Shown: in pieces, positions 1-9,879 of the stretch
How positions within the stretch are numbered: the stretch's first letter is position 1
Layout of the letters: each line of letters opens with the position of its first letter
Assembly: GCA_027422505.1 (NCBI GenBank)
Contig: JAPQWV010000744.1
Span: forward strand, 62,001 to 126,000
Source: Craterostigma plantagineum
Lineage: Eukaryota > Streptophyta > Magnoliopsida > Lamiales > Linderniaceae
DNA: 64,000 nucleotides
Reading direction: 5' to 3'
Position numbers and translations under genes: made by a program
The notes under the pieces: generated by a model
What the model saw: only the letters and a program-made list of their open reading frames with translations
Databases searched by the model: none
What the model was told of the DNA's origin: nothing

Positions 1-206
1 CTTATTCTTGCCCACGTTCACAGGTTCATCCTCAAACATCTCAGACCCATCAGCTTCCTTATCGAACTCATCCGCTTCATGATCGGACTCATCAGCTGCC
101 TTCTCGGCCCCCTTCTCTGACTCATAGCCAACATTCTCATCCACCATGTCAGGGTTCCCAATAGCTTTGATCGTCGTTAGACCAGCAGGCAGAGATATGT
201 ACCATC
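1..206 (-). pseudogene. DUF1985-like gene relic, downstream exon part
   Basis: Read on the minus strand this is an open frame rich in acidic residues, with repeats of the type (D/E)-x-A-D-E (for example near 35-110), and it runs off the left edge of the window. It is the continuation of the minus-strand exon that ends at 10842. If the retrotransposon at 212-10841 and one copy of its 5-bp target duplication are ignored, the frame runs on without a stop from one side to the other. The product is therefore the acidic region following the DUF1985-like domain encoded at 10842-11826. The function is unknown. In plants such domains often accompany Ulp1-type protease or MULE-derived proteins, but no protease domain is visible because the gene leaves the window. 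Confidence 0.55.
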
Positions 207-211
207 GAACC

Positions 212-1172
212 TGATGTGGACCGCGTAAAACGACTTTTTGGTGATGGCGGTTGGGCTTGTTGTTCCCTCGCTCGTTTTTACTCTGGCGTGGATTTATCGC
301 TCCTCGTTAGTTGTCTCCGTCGTACCTGGCACTCAAAAACTGGAAAACACGTCAGAAGGGGGCCGGGATGGGTGCCGGCGTATCCCCTCCGATGCTTAAG
401 TCAGAAAAGTGAGTGGGAGATGGGTAGTTGGTTCGTAAATCAGTTTTGTGTGGTTTGGATGCATACCTGAAAAGTGAATTAACTGTCGCTATTTATACTA
501 ACCTCGCGTTTTCATTACCTTGACCCAATCTCCACCCCGGCCCACGTTTTTCGTGGACCTCTTATTGAGAACGTGCCTTTCCTCCACGATCCCACGTTCT
601 CTAAGCCTCGTTTTACTCGTACTTCATCTGTTCGGGCGAAGCCGTACCGTCTTCACGATCTCGTGTTCTCCATGCCTCATCCTGCTCGCGCTCCATCTGC
701 TCGGACGAGACCGTGCTTCCTCCACAATCTCACGTTCTTCGTGCCTCGCTCTGCTCGGGCGAGGCTGTGTTGGTCAGGCGTCGTCTTTCGGTCCTCTCCC
801 TTACACTCGGCCTATCATTCTCCTTCTCGATCAGATCCCCTCAGCGCTCGAGGAGTCATAGCCTGGCGTATCCTTACTTCTGTTTCCCCTCCTCGATCGG
901 CTCGTTCCCGTCAGAGATTCCTGCCTTGTCTCGTCCGCGGCTCTCCTCCTCTTGGAGCCCGATGATTCCTTCCTTTTCCTCGTCGGGGATGACCACCTCG
1001 ACTTAGGGGTTCTTAATCGGGCTATCCTTATAAGTTCTCCTGGAGCCTTTTCCCTCGGATTATCTTCACCCGACCGGATTCTTCCTCCTGTCTCCTTCGC
1101 GCCTTATCGCTCGCGGGAGTTCTTTGTCAACCAACGTTATTTTACCGTTGACTATAAAACCCGAGGGTAACA
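212..1172 (-). repeat. 3' LTR of the Tat element
   Basis: This is the direct copy of 9880-10841, 961 bp long. The visible differences are single changes near positions 330, 551, 827 and 1131, plus one C missing near 885. It is preceded (on the minus strand) by the polypurine tract at 1178-1185. Confidence 0.95.
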
Positions 1173-1177
1173 ATAGT

Positions 1178-1185
1178 CCCCCCCT
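1178..1185 (-). promoter_or_regulatory. Polypurine tract of the Tat element
   Basis: A run of seven G preceded by A on the minus strand lies five bases before the 3' LTR, as expected for plus-strand DNA priming. Confidence 0.75.
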
Positions 1186-1783
1186 AAAATAGTCCAAAAA
1201 GAGTGTAGCGAGTATTTGGACGTTAGTCATCGGTAAAATAACCGATCGGATGGCCTTTTAATCTTTCCCAGGACCTTCTCGGGTGTCTCAACGCTTTTCT
1301 TCTTATCCTCTAATGTCCCCTGATCATGCCACGTCGCGTTTCCTTTCGAGCGGGAAAATTACCGCCCCATCAAATCACCATCAAATCTATCGCGACACGT
1401 GGCATTCATTAACAGGTTCGGCGTCTCCTCCCAATTATTATATTTTATTTTATTTTTTACTTTACTTTCCTTATTCTTCGTGACTTTAACCTCTTCGTCT
1501 TCCTCATTTCGCCTTCTCCCTATTTCAGAGAAAGCCTCCACACACCAGGTCTCTCACTCCAAATCGGCGTGCTACCTGATCTTCGCAAATCGTCCGCTCC
1601 TTCGTCATTATCGGTGAGTCACTCTGCCCTCTCCTCGTAGCTCGTTGTTTTTGTCCTCCTTTTACTGTAATTTTCGCCCTCATTCTAAGATTTCGCCTTC
1701 CCCATTCTTCACCATCTTCTTCTGGGTTCGCGTTCTTAGCTGTTTTAGGGTTTTTTGATTCTAGGACTCTGTTCCCCTTTGCC
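1186..1783. other. Noncoding, upstream of antisense gene 1
   Basis: This stretch lies between the polypurine tract and the first antisense gene. It is C/T-rich on the plus strand and would serve as that gene's leader. The adjacent LTR end carries TATAAAA at 1153-1159 on the plus strand, a possible promoter. No further coding signal is seen. Confidence 0.4.
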
Positions 1784-4003
1784 ATGAAACATCCTGCATC
1801 TTCCTCTCTTTTCTCTTCATCGATTCCTTTTTCCCCTTTAGATCGCCCAGAATCTCCGCCTTTTCCCTCACTTTTCGCTTCATTTCTCGACGCCATGGAA
1901 GCCCTAAACGATTATCCTGACCTGGATATTTTTCGCCCCCCCAAAATTGTAGGGTACCCGAGCGACACAGCATATCTTCGAGCCTTAGCCGTTTGGACTT
2001 CACAGATGGAAGATCTCCGCGAGCGTATCAAACTCCCCTGGCACGAAGTAAACGTGTCTTCTCTTCGGGAATCCCATATTCCCATAATTGTGGATCGGGC
2101 GGGTCTGACCCCCGACTATGAGGTGAGAATTCCTGGCCCTCGGGATGTGGTTAGCGGACCTCCCGACGGTTTTCATACCTTCTTCCTTGATCAGCTAGAT
2201 ATGGGACTTCGCCTCCCTCTACCCCGATTCCTAGTCGATCTTTGTAATTACTACCAGATTTCTCCGAGTCAACTCACTCCCAACTCATACAGCTTACTCC
2301 TTTCATTAACCATGCTCGTTCGTTATTTTCGACTTCCTTTCTCTCTTTCTATCCTCCTGGCTTTCTTGAAAATTAATCAGAAAGAGCCTGGCAAGTTCTT
2401 CTTCTCTTCCATAGCTTCTCGGGAATTCCTACTCGGGAACCCTTCCTCTCATAAGGGGTGGATGAGGAAATTTTTCTACGTTCGTTCTCCCAACGGAAGT
2501 CCCGAGAACGACACTGTCAATTATTGGCCCCAGGTCATTTCCGTTTCTACTCCTCTTCCTCCCGCTCCCGATCTGGAAATTCAAAGATTCATGGAGATCC
2601 TCGGGGAACGGAGTTTTAGTGCTCCTGAGCTTGTCCAGGATGATCTCCTCTGCCACTTTGGTTATTGCTCCAAGGGTCTAGTGGTAGACGATTTAGGTAT
2701 ACTTTTTTGATCTTTTCCCTACTTCTTCCTTTTCCCATTTCTGACAGGGTTTTCTGCTCCTTTCTTACCAGATTCACGCATGGATCTCGCCGATTTACTC
2801 AAGATTTCCCGTGAGATGAAAGAGGGCGGCCCTTCTCAGGCACCTCCATCAGCCTCAGTCGCTCGGGCTCTCAGCAAGGGCAAGGCTAAAGTGTCTGCCG
2901 GTTCATCGGGCTCTCCTAAAGCAGCCCCTAAGAGGAAAACGCCTGCGACCTCCAGCAAACCTTCAAGTAAAAAGGTCAAGGCTAGCTCTCGGGCCAGTGC
3001 GAGTGTGGGCGAGGGCTCTCCCGCTCCCACGGACCCACCTGAGCAGCCCGACTATTTCCATCGCCCGCGTGGAGCTCAATGCGTGGAGTATATGCGGGGC
3101 TTCCGCTCTGAGGTCAATCGCTCCCACCTTTCGGGGTTGCAGCCTCGGGAATTCTTCCCGCTCTTCGCCCAGCACATGGGCCAGGTATGAGTTTTCTTCC
3201 CAGATTTTCCGTTGCTTAGCATACTTTTCTCTGTTGCTTTACCTACTCTCTCTTTTATCATATGTTAGGGCTTCGCCTGTGCCGCCGAGGCGTTGGAGAG
3301 AATGATCATTATGCACGAGGATTGCGTCGAGCTTACCCAGGCCGAGGCGGCGTTGAAGGAGGAGGTTGCTCGACTACAGGAGGAAATAAAGCTGAAAGAG
3401 GAGGAGCTGAAGAAACAGGCGAGGGATGCTCGGGCGGAGTCGGAGAGGGTGAGAAAGGATCTGCTCAGAGAGAGAACCGCTCGGGAGGAGGCCGAGACCA
3501 ATTTCCGCGAGTTGGGAGAAAGCATCGACCGAGACTACCTGCCTCGTACCACGTACGGGAGGCAAGTCGTCGAGTACTTCCACCACGGCTTTTGGGGATG
3601 CGTCCATCAACTTAGGGTGGCGGGCATCGGCCAAAAGTGGAAGCTCGACTGGTTGGATGTTGATCGAGCCCTCGCCAGATGCCCTCCAGGTGGATATCCG
3701 CCCGATCGCTTTGCTCGAGGAGGTGTTGGAGATGACGTCCCGGAGGACGCGGTGGCCACCCCTTCGAGTGAAGAGACCGAGGAGACCGTCCGCTCCCCCG
3801 TTGAGAATCCTGAGAAGCCCGCCGAAACTCCTGTGCTTGAAGTTGAACACGAGATACCCGCGTCAGCGGGAGCAGAGGCTCGAGTTTCGGAAGAGAAAGA
3901 GCCGGCTCCTCAGGACGAATTGGTGGCTGCAGAGATCGAGTCGGTGGTGGTCGAAACGAGTGTCGGGGAGTTGAATCAGGCTGGTTCGGCCGCTCTCCCT
4001 TAA
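1784..4003 (+). CDS. Antisense three-exon gene in the Tat element (Transposase_28-like protein)
   Basis: Three plus-strand exons join in frame: 1784-2696, 2772-3184 and 3269-4003, about 686 codons ending TAA. Both introns (75 and 84 bp) have GT-AG borders and keep phase (1, then 0). Exon 1 encodes a domain that I match by pattern to the plant family annotated as 'putative gypsy type transposon' (Transposase_28, PF04195): a stretch about RLPLPRFLVDLCNYYQISPSQL with following hydrophobic helices. Exon 2 is Ser/Ala/Lys-rich. Exon 3 begins with a strong coiled coil (EEVARLQEEIKLKEEELKK-type heptads) and ends in an acidic tail. Antisense ORFs of this kind between pol and the 3' LTR are known in Tat/Retand elements. 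The function is unknown. The start at 1784 could instead be the in-frame ATG at 1895. Confidence 0.8.
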
Positions 4004-4720
4004 AAATTGTTATCCGTGTGGTTGAACTGATTTCTTTCCGTTTTCCTCTATCTTTTTTCTCTGTATGGACACTCTGCTCTTTCTTTTTGCCTATGTATTT
4101 TCTTATTCTGACTCTACTATATTAGTTTAACAGTAATCTTTTTGTATCGGGCATATGCAATCAATCGCGGTCGCGCCTTTTCCCTCTCTTTATACTTTAC
4201 TTCATATATTTTCTTCTTTTCCTTCAATCTCTGAACTATGCTTCCCGGACACAATCTTCGAGTACTCCCTTATCTCCTCGGGCCTCCTTTCGAACATTGC
4301 CCAACGGTTCTCTTCGTCCCCGGACCTCGTGTTCCTTCATTTAAACTTTTGAATCTCCTTCAAGGCCTCATCCTTATAACCATCCGGTTTATGCGGGCTT
4401 ATCTTCTTTTCTTGCTCGGGTGTCTTAGTGACCGTTATTTAACAGCCCTTTTATCCTTGCTTCTTGCACTCTTTCTTTTAAATTTCGAATTCCCCAAATT
4501 CCGCCTTTCATAACAGTCCGATCTTTGGGGGGCTTTTTCTCTTTATAAGGTCCGCATTCACTCCAGTGACCTCACCTCTCTTATCAAGTTTCCTTTGATT
4601 TATTTTCTCCGTGTCACCTTGCCTATTCCCAGGGGTTTTACTCTCCCTTTCCTTGTTGGTTCATATGGTGCTTGCCTTACCTATCTTTTGGACATCTCAT
4701 ATCCTTTATCCAGTCTATTG
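4004..4720. other. Noncoding spacer between the antisense genes
   Basis: The sequence is pyrimidine-rich. Only short frames of biased composition are seen on the plus strand, and no integrase motif (HHCC or DD35E-like) is visible on the minus strand, where integrase would be expected. Confidence 0.5.
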
Positions 4721-5481
4721 ATGGATCCCAGAGCCACGCCTCCTCAGCTTGGGAGAAACCCCCCTCCAAACCTCCAATCACGTCCTCTCTGGGATCTATG
4801 GGAGCAGGCAACAGGTTTTGTCTCCAACGTAAATGCGGATTTTCCGCATAGGGAGGGCCAGGTCTTCACGACTCCCCGGTCCCGAGCTACACCCTCCCTA
4901 CGGGGACTTCGCCCAACCCCTCGATTCCTTTTGGAGGCCGATGGTGCCTCATCCCGTCGATTCATGGAGAGCTTCCTAGAGGCTGACGAGGCGCGACGTT
5001 TGGCGAGGTTTTCTGATTCGGATTTTTGGGATCGGTGGGCTTTAAGCGAGTGCCGAGTTAGTCATGTCGACTTCCACCTCTTAATTTATTTCTTTCTTTA
5101 TCCTTTCCTGACATCCTTTGTTAGTCTTACTCACTTTCTTGCGAGGGACTTCGGCGTTATACTCAGCAACGGGCTTTACTTCAATACTACGAGGACGCTT
5201 GTGCTCGTTTGACGACCTTTCCAGGCGAGAAGGATCGACAAATTGCTGAATTGAAAGAGTCGCTGGCTAATTCTTACCCTGAAGACCGAAGTCCCTTCTC
5301 GAGACTTCGAGGGAGGTATCATCGAATTCAATCCCCTATTCGTATACGGCGTGCTCCCTCCCCGTGCTCGGGTGGGGTCTCAACGCTAGGACGCAAGAAG
5401 AGATCTCGAGACGAAGCGACCTTCACCTCCTCGGGGATCCGTCATCTAGGGGTACCTTCCGCTCAGAAGTTGAGACGATAG
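4721..5481 (+). CDS. Second antisense gene in the Tat element, two exons
   Basis: Exons 4721-5056 and 5167-5481 join in phase 0 across a GT-AG intron (GTTAGT donor, ACTCAG acceptor) to give about 216 codons ending at a stop. The N-terminal half is Pro/Arg-rich, followed by an acidic stretch (FLEADEARRLARFSDSDFW). After the splice, QYYEDACARLTTFPGEKDR leads into a short helical region and a basic Arg/Ser-rich tail. I do not recognise a catalytic fold. Its position, strand and splicing parallel the gene at 1784-4003, so the two may be sister antisense genes or parts of one transcription unit. The gap between them (4004-4720) is T/C-rich and noncoding. Confidence 0.65.
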
Positions 5482-5663
5482 GCATTCTGTTTTTCCTATG
5501 TTATTTCTTGTGTACTTTTCCGTATTCATGTTTAGCACTATCCCTTTCATTATTAAGAATAATGGCGGCGTCCCCCCGTGGGTTTTGCCTCAATACCAAT
5601 CCATGATCACGTCCCTGTCGACAATTCTACTTCTCTCCCGTCTTTTTCATGGGCTTTATCCGC

Positions 5664-5785
5664 CCTCTTGGGCGATTAGGCCACATCCGAGGACTTTTCT
5701 CCGTCCTTTGTTTGGCGATTTTATTCACCCTTCCGGGCGATCGTGCCTCATCCGAGGACTTTTCTTTAATTTACTCGGCGATTCT
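5664..5785 (+). repeat. About two copies of a 64-bp tandem repeat
   Basis: The block GGGCGAT...CATCCGAGGACTTTTCT occurs at about 5670-5700 and again at 5735-5765. A GGCGATT sub-block at 5714 recurs at 5777, giving a period of 63-65 bp. It lies exactly where pol ends and the integrase should begin, so it may mark the deletion junction or a structural repeat of the element. Confidence 0.55.
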
Positions 5786-8700
5786 ATCTGCCTTTTCGTT
5801 TTCTTTCCTGTTGATGAGTTCCACCTTAACCTCTTCAAACTTCTCCTTTAGCTTCTCGAAAGACTTCGCATACTCTGCCAATCTATCTTCTTTGATTGCG
5901 AAATTTCCTCCCGTTTGTTGAACCACCAGCTGTGAATCCGAATATATGGTGACTCGCATTACTCCCATCCTTATCGCCGTCCTCATCCCGAGCAAGAGAG
6001 CTTCATATTCGACCTCATTGTTGGAAGCTCGAAAGTCTAGCCTTATCCCCAAGCTAGTTTCCTCACCCCAGGGTGAAATGATCACTAACCCAACACCGTT
6101 ACCGTATTGACAGGACGAACCATCAACATAGATTTTCCACATCTCGGTTGGTTCTTCTTCTGCCATCTCGACAATGAAATCGGCCAGGGCCTGAGCTTTG
6201 ATGGCAACTCGGGGTCGAAACTGAATGTCGTATTCCCCTAACTCGGTTACCCATTTGATGGATCTTCCCGAGATGTCTGGACGGGTCACGATGGTTCCCA
6301 GTGGGCTATTGGTCATAACCGCGATCGGATGGGATAAGAAGTAAGGCCTCAACCTCCTGGCCGTGATCACTAAGGCCAACAACAACTTTTCCTGAGCTGT
6401 GTACCGAACTTCCGCGCCCTTCAGGAGATGACTGACAAAGTAGACCGGTTTCTGCGCCTTTTCCTCTTCTCGAACCATCACAGAGCTGACGGCTCGTGGG
6501 GTGGTCGAGAGATAGACGAGAAGCTCCTCCCCGGGTGTTGGCTTATTTAATATCGGTAGCTCCTTCAAGTATTCCTTCAACTCCTGAAAAGCGTTCTCGC
6601 ACTCGGGCGTCCATTCGAAATTCTTGACCTTTCTCAACACCTTGAAGAATGGCATACTTCTTTCTGCTGACCTGGAAATAAACCGGGATAGGGCCGTGAC
6701 CCTCCCTGCCAACCTCTGGACCTCGTTGAGATTTTTCGGGGAGGCCATGTCTGCGATGGCTTTTACCTTGTCGGGGTTGGCCTCGATGCCCGAGCGGGTG
6801 ACCATGTACCCTAAGAATTTTCCCGAGCGTACCCCGAATGTGCATTTGGCAGGGTTTAACTTCAAGCCATACCTTCGAGCTGTAGAGAAAGTCTCGCGGA
6901 GATCCCCGGAGAAGCTATCTGCTGTTCTGGACTTGATCAAGATATCATCCACATAAACTTCTATGTTTCGTCCAATTTGTGCCTCGAAAACCCGATCCAT
7001 TAGCCTTTGATAGGTGGCTCCTGCGTTCTTCAGCCCGAACGGCATGACTACGTAGCAGAAGGTCCCTTCTGAAGTGATAAAGCTGACCTTAGGTTGGTCT
7101 TCCTCAGCTAATCCAATCTGATGATAGCCTTGGAAAGCATCCAAGAAGCGTAAGAGCTCATGCCCGGCAGTGGAATCTACCAACTGGTCGATGCGCGGCA
7201 AGGGATAGCAATCCTTCGGGCATGCTTTATTCAGGTCTCGAAAGTCGACGCACATGCGCCATTTCCCCGCCGACTTAGGGACCAGCACCACGTTTGATAG
7301 CCAGGTCGGGAACTGTATTTCCCGAATATACCCTGCCTTCAAAAGGTCTCCTACTTGTTCCTTAACTATCGCATCCTTTTGCGCTCCTAGATGTCTCTTT
7401 TTCTGGAAGACCGGCCTGACCACGGGGGATATATTCAGTCGATGCTCCATTATATTCCTTGGTATGACGGTGAGTTCGTTTGCCGACCAGGCGAACACAT
7501 CTTCATTCTCTTTCAGCTGTTTGATGAGGTCAGCCTTCAGCTCAGGGGGCATGTCTCGGGCAATCTTGACCGTTCCCGATGGGGGTCTGATCACAATCTC
7601 CTCCACTTCGCCCTCGGTTCCTACCTCTTGAAGGGCATGTACGGAGTAGAGGGCTCCTCGGCTTCTGGGGTGGCCCCCTCGGCAACTTTTCAACGATTTT
7701 AACTCGATCCTTACTTCTTCCACGTAGCATTTACGCGCTATCTTCCGATCTCCCAGCACTTCTCCAACTCGGTCTCCCACTGGAAACTTCATTTTCTGAT
7801 GTAGGGCTGAGGCGATTGCAGCAAAAGAACTGAGCGCTGGACGTCCTAATATTACATTATACGAAGAAGACATGTCCACAACCAAGAAAGGGGCAATTCG
7901 GGTCTTCTTTAATTCTCCCGATCCTAAGGTCAGGGGTAACTGGATCAGCCCTACTGCTTCAATGGCATGGCCTGTGAACCCGAATAACGCCGTTTCCACA
8001 GGGTCCATCTGATACTCTCCCAACTCCATTTGATCTATGGTCTCTTTGAAGATGATATTCACCGAGCTCCCATTATCGATAAAGACTCGACCTACATCAT
8101 GATTCGCTATTTCGGCTCGAATTACCAGGGCGTCTTCATGCACGTCATCTCCACCATGGAAATCCTCGGGACCAAAAGAGATGGTGGGTCCTGCTCGCCT
8201 TTGGGCCGAGGTCACCCCCAGACTTTCGAGTTTTCTTACTTCCGCTTTTCTGGCTCTGTTTGAATCCCCGATTGCGGGTCCCCCCGATATCATATTGATC
8301 CTGCGCGGGGGTAAAGGCACCTCGGTGGGCTCTCGGGGGCGTTCCGGGGTTCGTCGGTCGTTTCTTCGCTCTGGATTGGTTTTACCGCCCGATCGGTGGT
8401 CGAATGGCCTCCGCTCGGGAGAAGCACGAAACCCGCCTCGCGGTCTATCATTTGCATATGCTTGATTCTTCCATGGTCTCTGCTCATATTCCCTCTTGAA
8501 GTACTTTCGCGGGGCGCCCGCTTCTCCCCCCGTCACCAACTCGGCTCGGGCCTCAGGATTGGCTGCGATGATTCTTTCGAGTTCGTCGTTAAGGTGGAAG
8601 CAGGCCTCCGTCGTGTGGCCGTATTCCCGATGAAACTCACAGTATGATTTTGAAACGGGATTTCTGGGTCCTTCTTTACTTCTGGCTGGCCTTCTAATGA

Positions 8701-9841
8701 AGTATCTTTCTTCGCAAATTTCCAACGCCCGAGCCTTACTCATCCTCCATTGAATATTGTTTGGCCGGGATCTCCCCTGAATTTCTCCTCGGGAATTTTC
8801 TTCCCTTGATTCATGTGGACGGGCTAGCTCTCGTGCAACCTCCACTGTCCCAATCGCTCTCTTCTTATCCCCTTTTTTGAAGTGCTGCGCTTCTTCCACC
8901 CTTACATACTTTTCCACCCTGACTATCAGGTCTTCCACTGTGGTCGGGTACTTTTTCACTAGTGACCGATAGAGATCTCCCTCTTTTAACCCATTGTGGA
9001 AAGCTCCAATCAACAGGTCTGGAGTTGCAGTCGGGACTTCCATCATAGTTCGATTGAATCGCTTTAGGTAGTCTCGTAGGCTCTCCTGATCTCCTTGTTT
9101 CATGTTCAGTAAGTTTACGGCTGAGAAAGGTCTCCTACGGCTGCTCGAGAACTGCCTCAGAAAGGCCCGAGTGAAGTCCTCAAAGCTACGAATCTCCCCC
9201 GCAGGCAGCATGGTGAACCACTGTTGGGCTCCCTTCGCGAAGGTGGTGGCGAACACTCGGCATTTAATGGCGTCTCCTAATTGGTATAACGCGGCATTTC
9301 CCTCAAAGCTGGCCAGGTGATCCTCCGGGGGTCCCGACCCGTCGTAACGATTCATGTCCGGGAACCTGAAGTTGTTCGGTAAGGGAACACTAAGGACCTC
9401 TTCCGAAAAAGGGGAACCTCGTTGGATCGGGAGAGGCATTTGCGGATTGGCTAACTCCTTCAGCTTTTGGATCTCCTCTCTCATTCGCTCCCACTCCCGG
9501 GTTTGTCTTTCCTCCAATGCTTTCTTCTTCTCAGCCCAGAGAATGTTGATCTCCGTCCTCAACGTCTTCTCTTCTGCCTCCCTCTCTTGCTCCTTGGCCC
9601 GAGCATGATCTTCCTCGCGCCGCAATCGCTCCGCCTCTTCTTCTTCTGTCTCCGATCGTGGCGGTGACGGTACGCGAGTTTTGCGCGTTCGTTCCGCCCT
9701 TAGCATCTCTATCTCTTCCCTTAATTTCCTCAACTCAGCTCCTTCATCGTCACGCGTCTCCTCATGATTTTCCTCCGTCCAATCAGTTTCCCTCTCTTCT
9801 TCTCTCGGCGGTGGTTGAACGTCGTTTGCGGTGTCCACCAT
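5771..9841 (-). CDS. gag-pol: Gag-pol polyprotein (gag-PR-RT-RH-aRH), no integrase
   Basis: This is a single uninterrupted frame of 1356 codons starting 38 bases inside the LTR. Residues 1-140 are highly charged and coiled-coil-like. Residues 150-320 form the retrotransposon gag domain, and a Cys/His cluster (CEFH...HTTEAC, 401-414) may bind nucleic acid. The aspartic protease region is 575-670, with DNGSS at 589-593. Reverse transcriptase spans about 770-1010, with FLDAFQGYHQ (899-908) and YVDD (963-966). The connection/RNase H follows to about 1225. A second, archaeal-type RNase H occupies 1233-1356, with candidate catalytic D1240, E1280, D1302 and D1352. The frame stops right after this domain and integrase is absent, so integration would need an enzyme supplied in trans. 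Coding integrity fits the near-identical LTRs. Confidence 0.93.
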   Translation of the reverse strand: MVDTANDVQPPPREEERETDWTEENHEETRDDEGAELRKLREEIEMLRAERTRKTRVPSPPRSETEEEEAERLRREEDHARAKEQEREAEEKTLRTEINILWAEKKKALEERQTREWERMREEIQKLKELANPQMPLPIQRGSPFSEEVLSVPLPNNFRFPDMNRYDGSGPPEDHLASFEGNAALYQLGDAIKCRVFATTFAKGAQQWFTMLPAGEIRSFEDFTRAFLRQFSSSRRRPFSAVNLLNMKQGDQESLRDYLKRFNRTMMEVPTATPDLLIGAFHNGLKEGDLYRSLVKKYPTTVEDLIVRVEKYVRVEEAQHFKKGDKKRAIGTVEVARELARPHESREENSRGEIQGRSRPNNIQWRMSKARALEICEERYFIRRPARSKEGPRNPVSKSYCEFHREYGHTTEACFHLNDELERIIAANPEARAELVTGGEAGAPRKYFKREYEQRPWKNQAYANDRPRGGFRASPERRPFDHRSGGKTNPERRNDRRTPERPREPTEVPLPPRRINMISGGPAIGDSNRARKAEVRKLESLGVTSAQRRAGPTISFGPEDFHGGDDVHEDALVIRAEIANHDVGRVFIDNGSSVNIIFKETIDQMELGEYQMDPVETALFGFTGHAIEAVGLIQLPLTLGSGELKKTRIAPFLVVDMSSSYNVILGRPALSSFAAIASALHQKMKFPVGDRVGEVLGDRKIARKCYVEEVRIELKSLKSCRGGHPRSRGALYSVHALQEVGTEGEVEEIVIRPPSGTVKIARDMPPELKADLIKQLKENEDVFAWSANELTVIPRNIMEHRLNISPVVRPVFQKKRHLGAQKDAIVKEQVGDLLKAGYIREIQFPTWLSNVVLVPKSAGKWRMCVDFRDLNKACPKDCYPLPRIDQLVDSTAGHELLRFLDAFQGYHQIGLAEEDQPKVSFITSEGTFCYVVMPFGLKNAGATYQRLMDRVFEAQIGRNIEVYVDDILIKSRTADSFSGDLRETFSTARRYGLKLNPAKCTFGVRSGKFLGYMVTRSGIEANPDKVKAIADMASPKNLNEVQRLAGRVTALSRFISRSAERSMPFFKVLRKVKNFEWTPECENAFQELKEYLKELPILNKPTPGEELLVYLSTTPRAVSSVMVREEEKAQKPVYFVSHLLKGAEVRYTAQEKLLLALVITARRLRPYFLSHPIAVMTNSPLGTIVTRPDISGRSIKWVTELGEYDIQFRPRVAIKAQALADFIVEMAEEEPTEMWKIYVDGSSCQYGNGVGLVIISPWGEETSLGIRLDFRASNNEVEYEALLLGMRTAIRMGVMRVTIYSDSQLVVQQTGGNFAIKEDRLAEYAKSFEKLKEKFEEVKVELINRKENEKADRIAE

Positions 9842-9859
9842 GTTGTTAATGAGATGTCG

Positions 9860-9877
9860 TTCCCACAGACGGCGCCA
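9860..9877 (-). promoter_or_regulatory. Primer binding site (tRNA-type TGGCGCCG)
   Basis: Two bases inside the 5' LTR the minus strand reads TGGCGCCGTCTGTGGGAA. The TGGCGCC start is the common primer site of plant Tat and Athila gypsy elements, complementary to a tRNA 3' end. Its position next to the LTR fixes the element's orientation. Confidence 0.8.
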
Positions 9878-9879
9878 AT

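Noticed and set aside
520..1006. Overlapping plus-strand open frames of about 100-130 codons in the LTR (also at 10188-10839)
   Set aside because: They occur identically in both LTRs, are pyrimidine-rich and frame-independent, and run against the element's transcription. Composition explains them.
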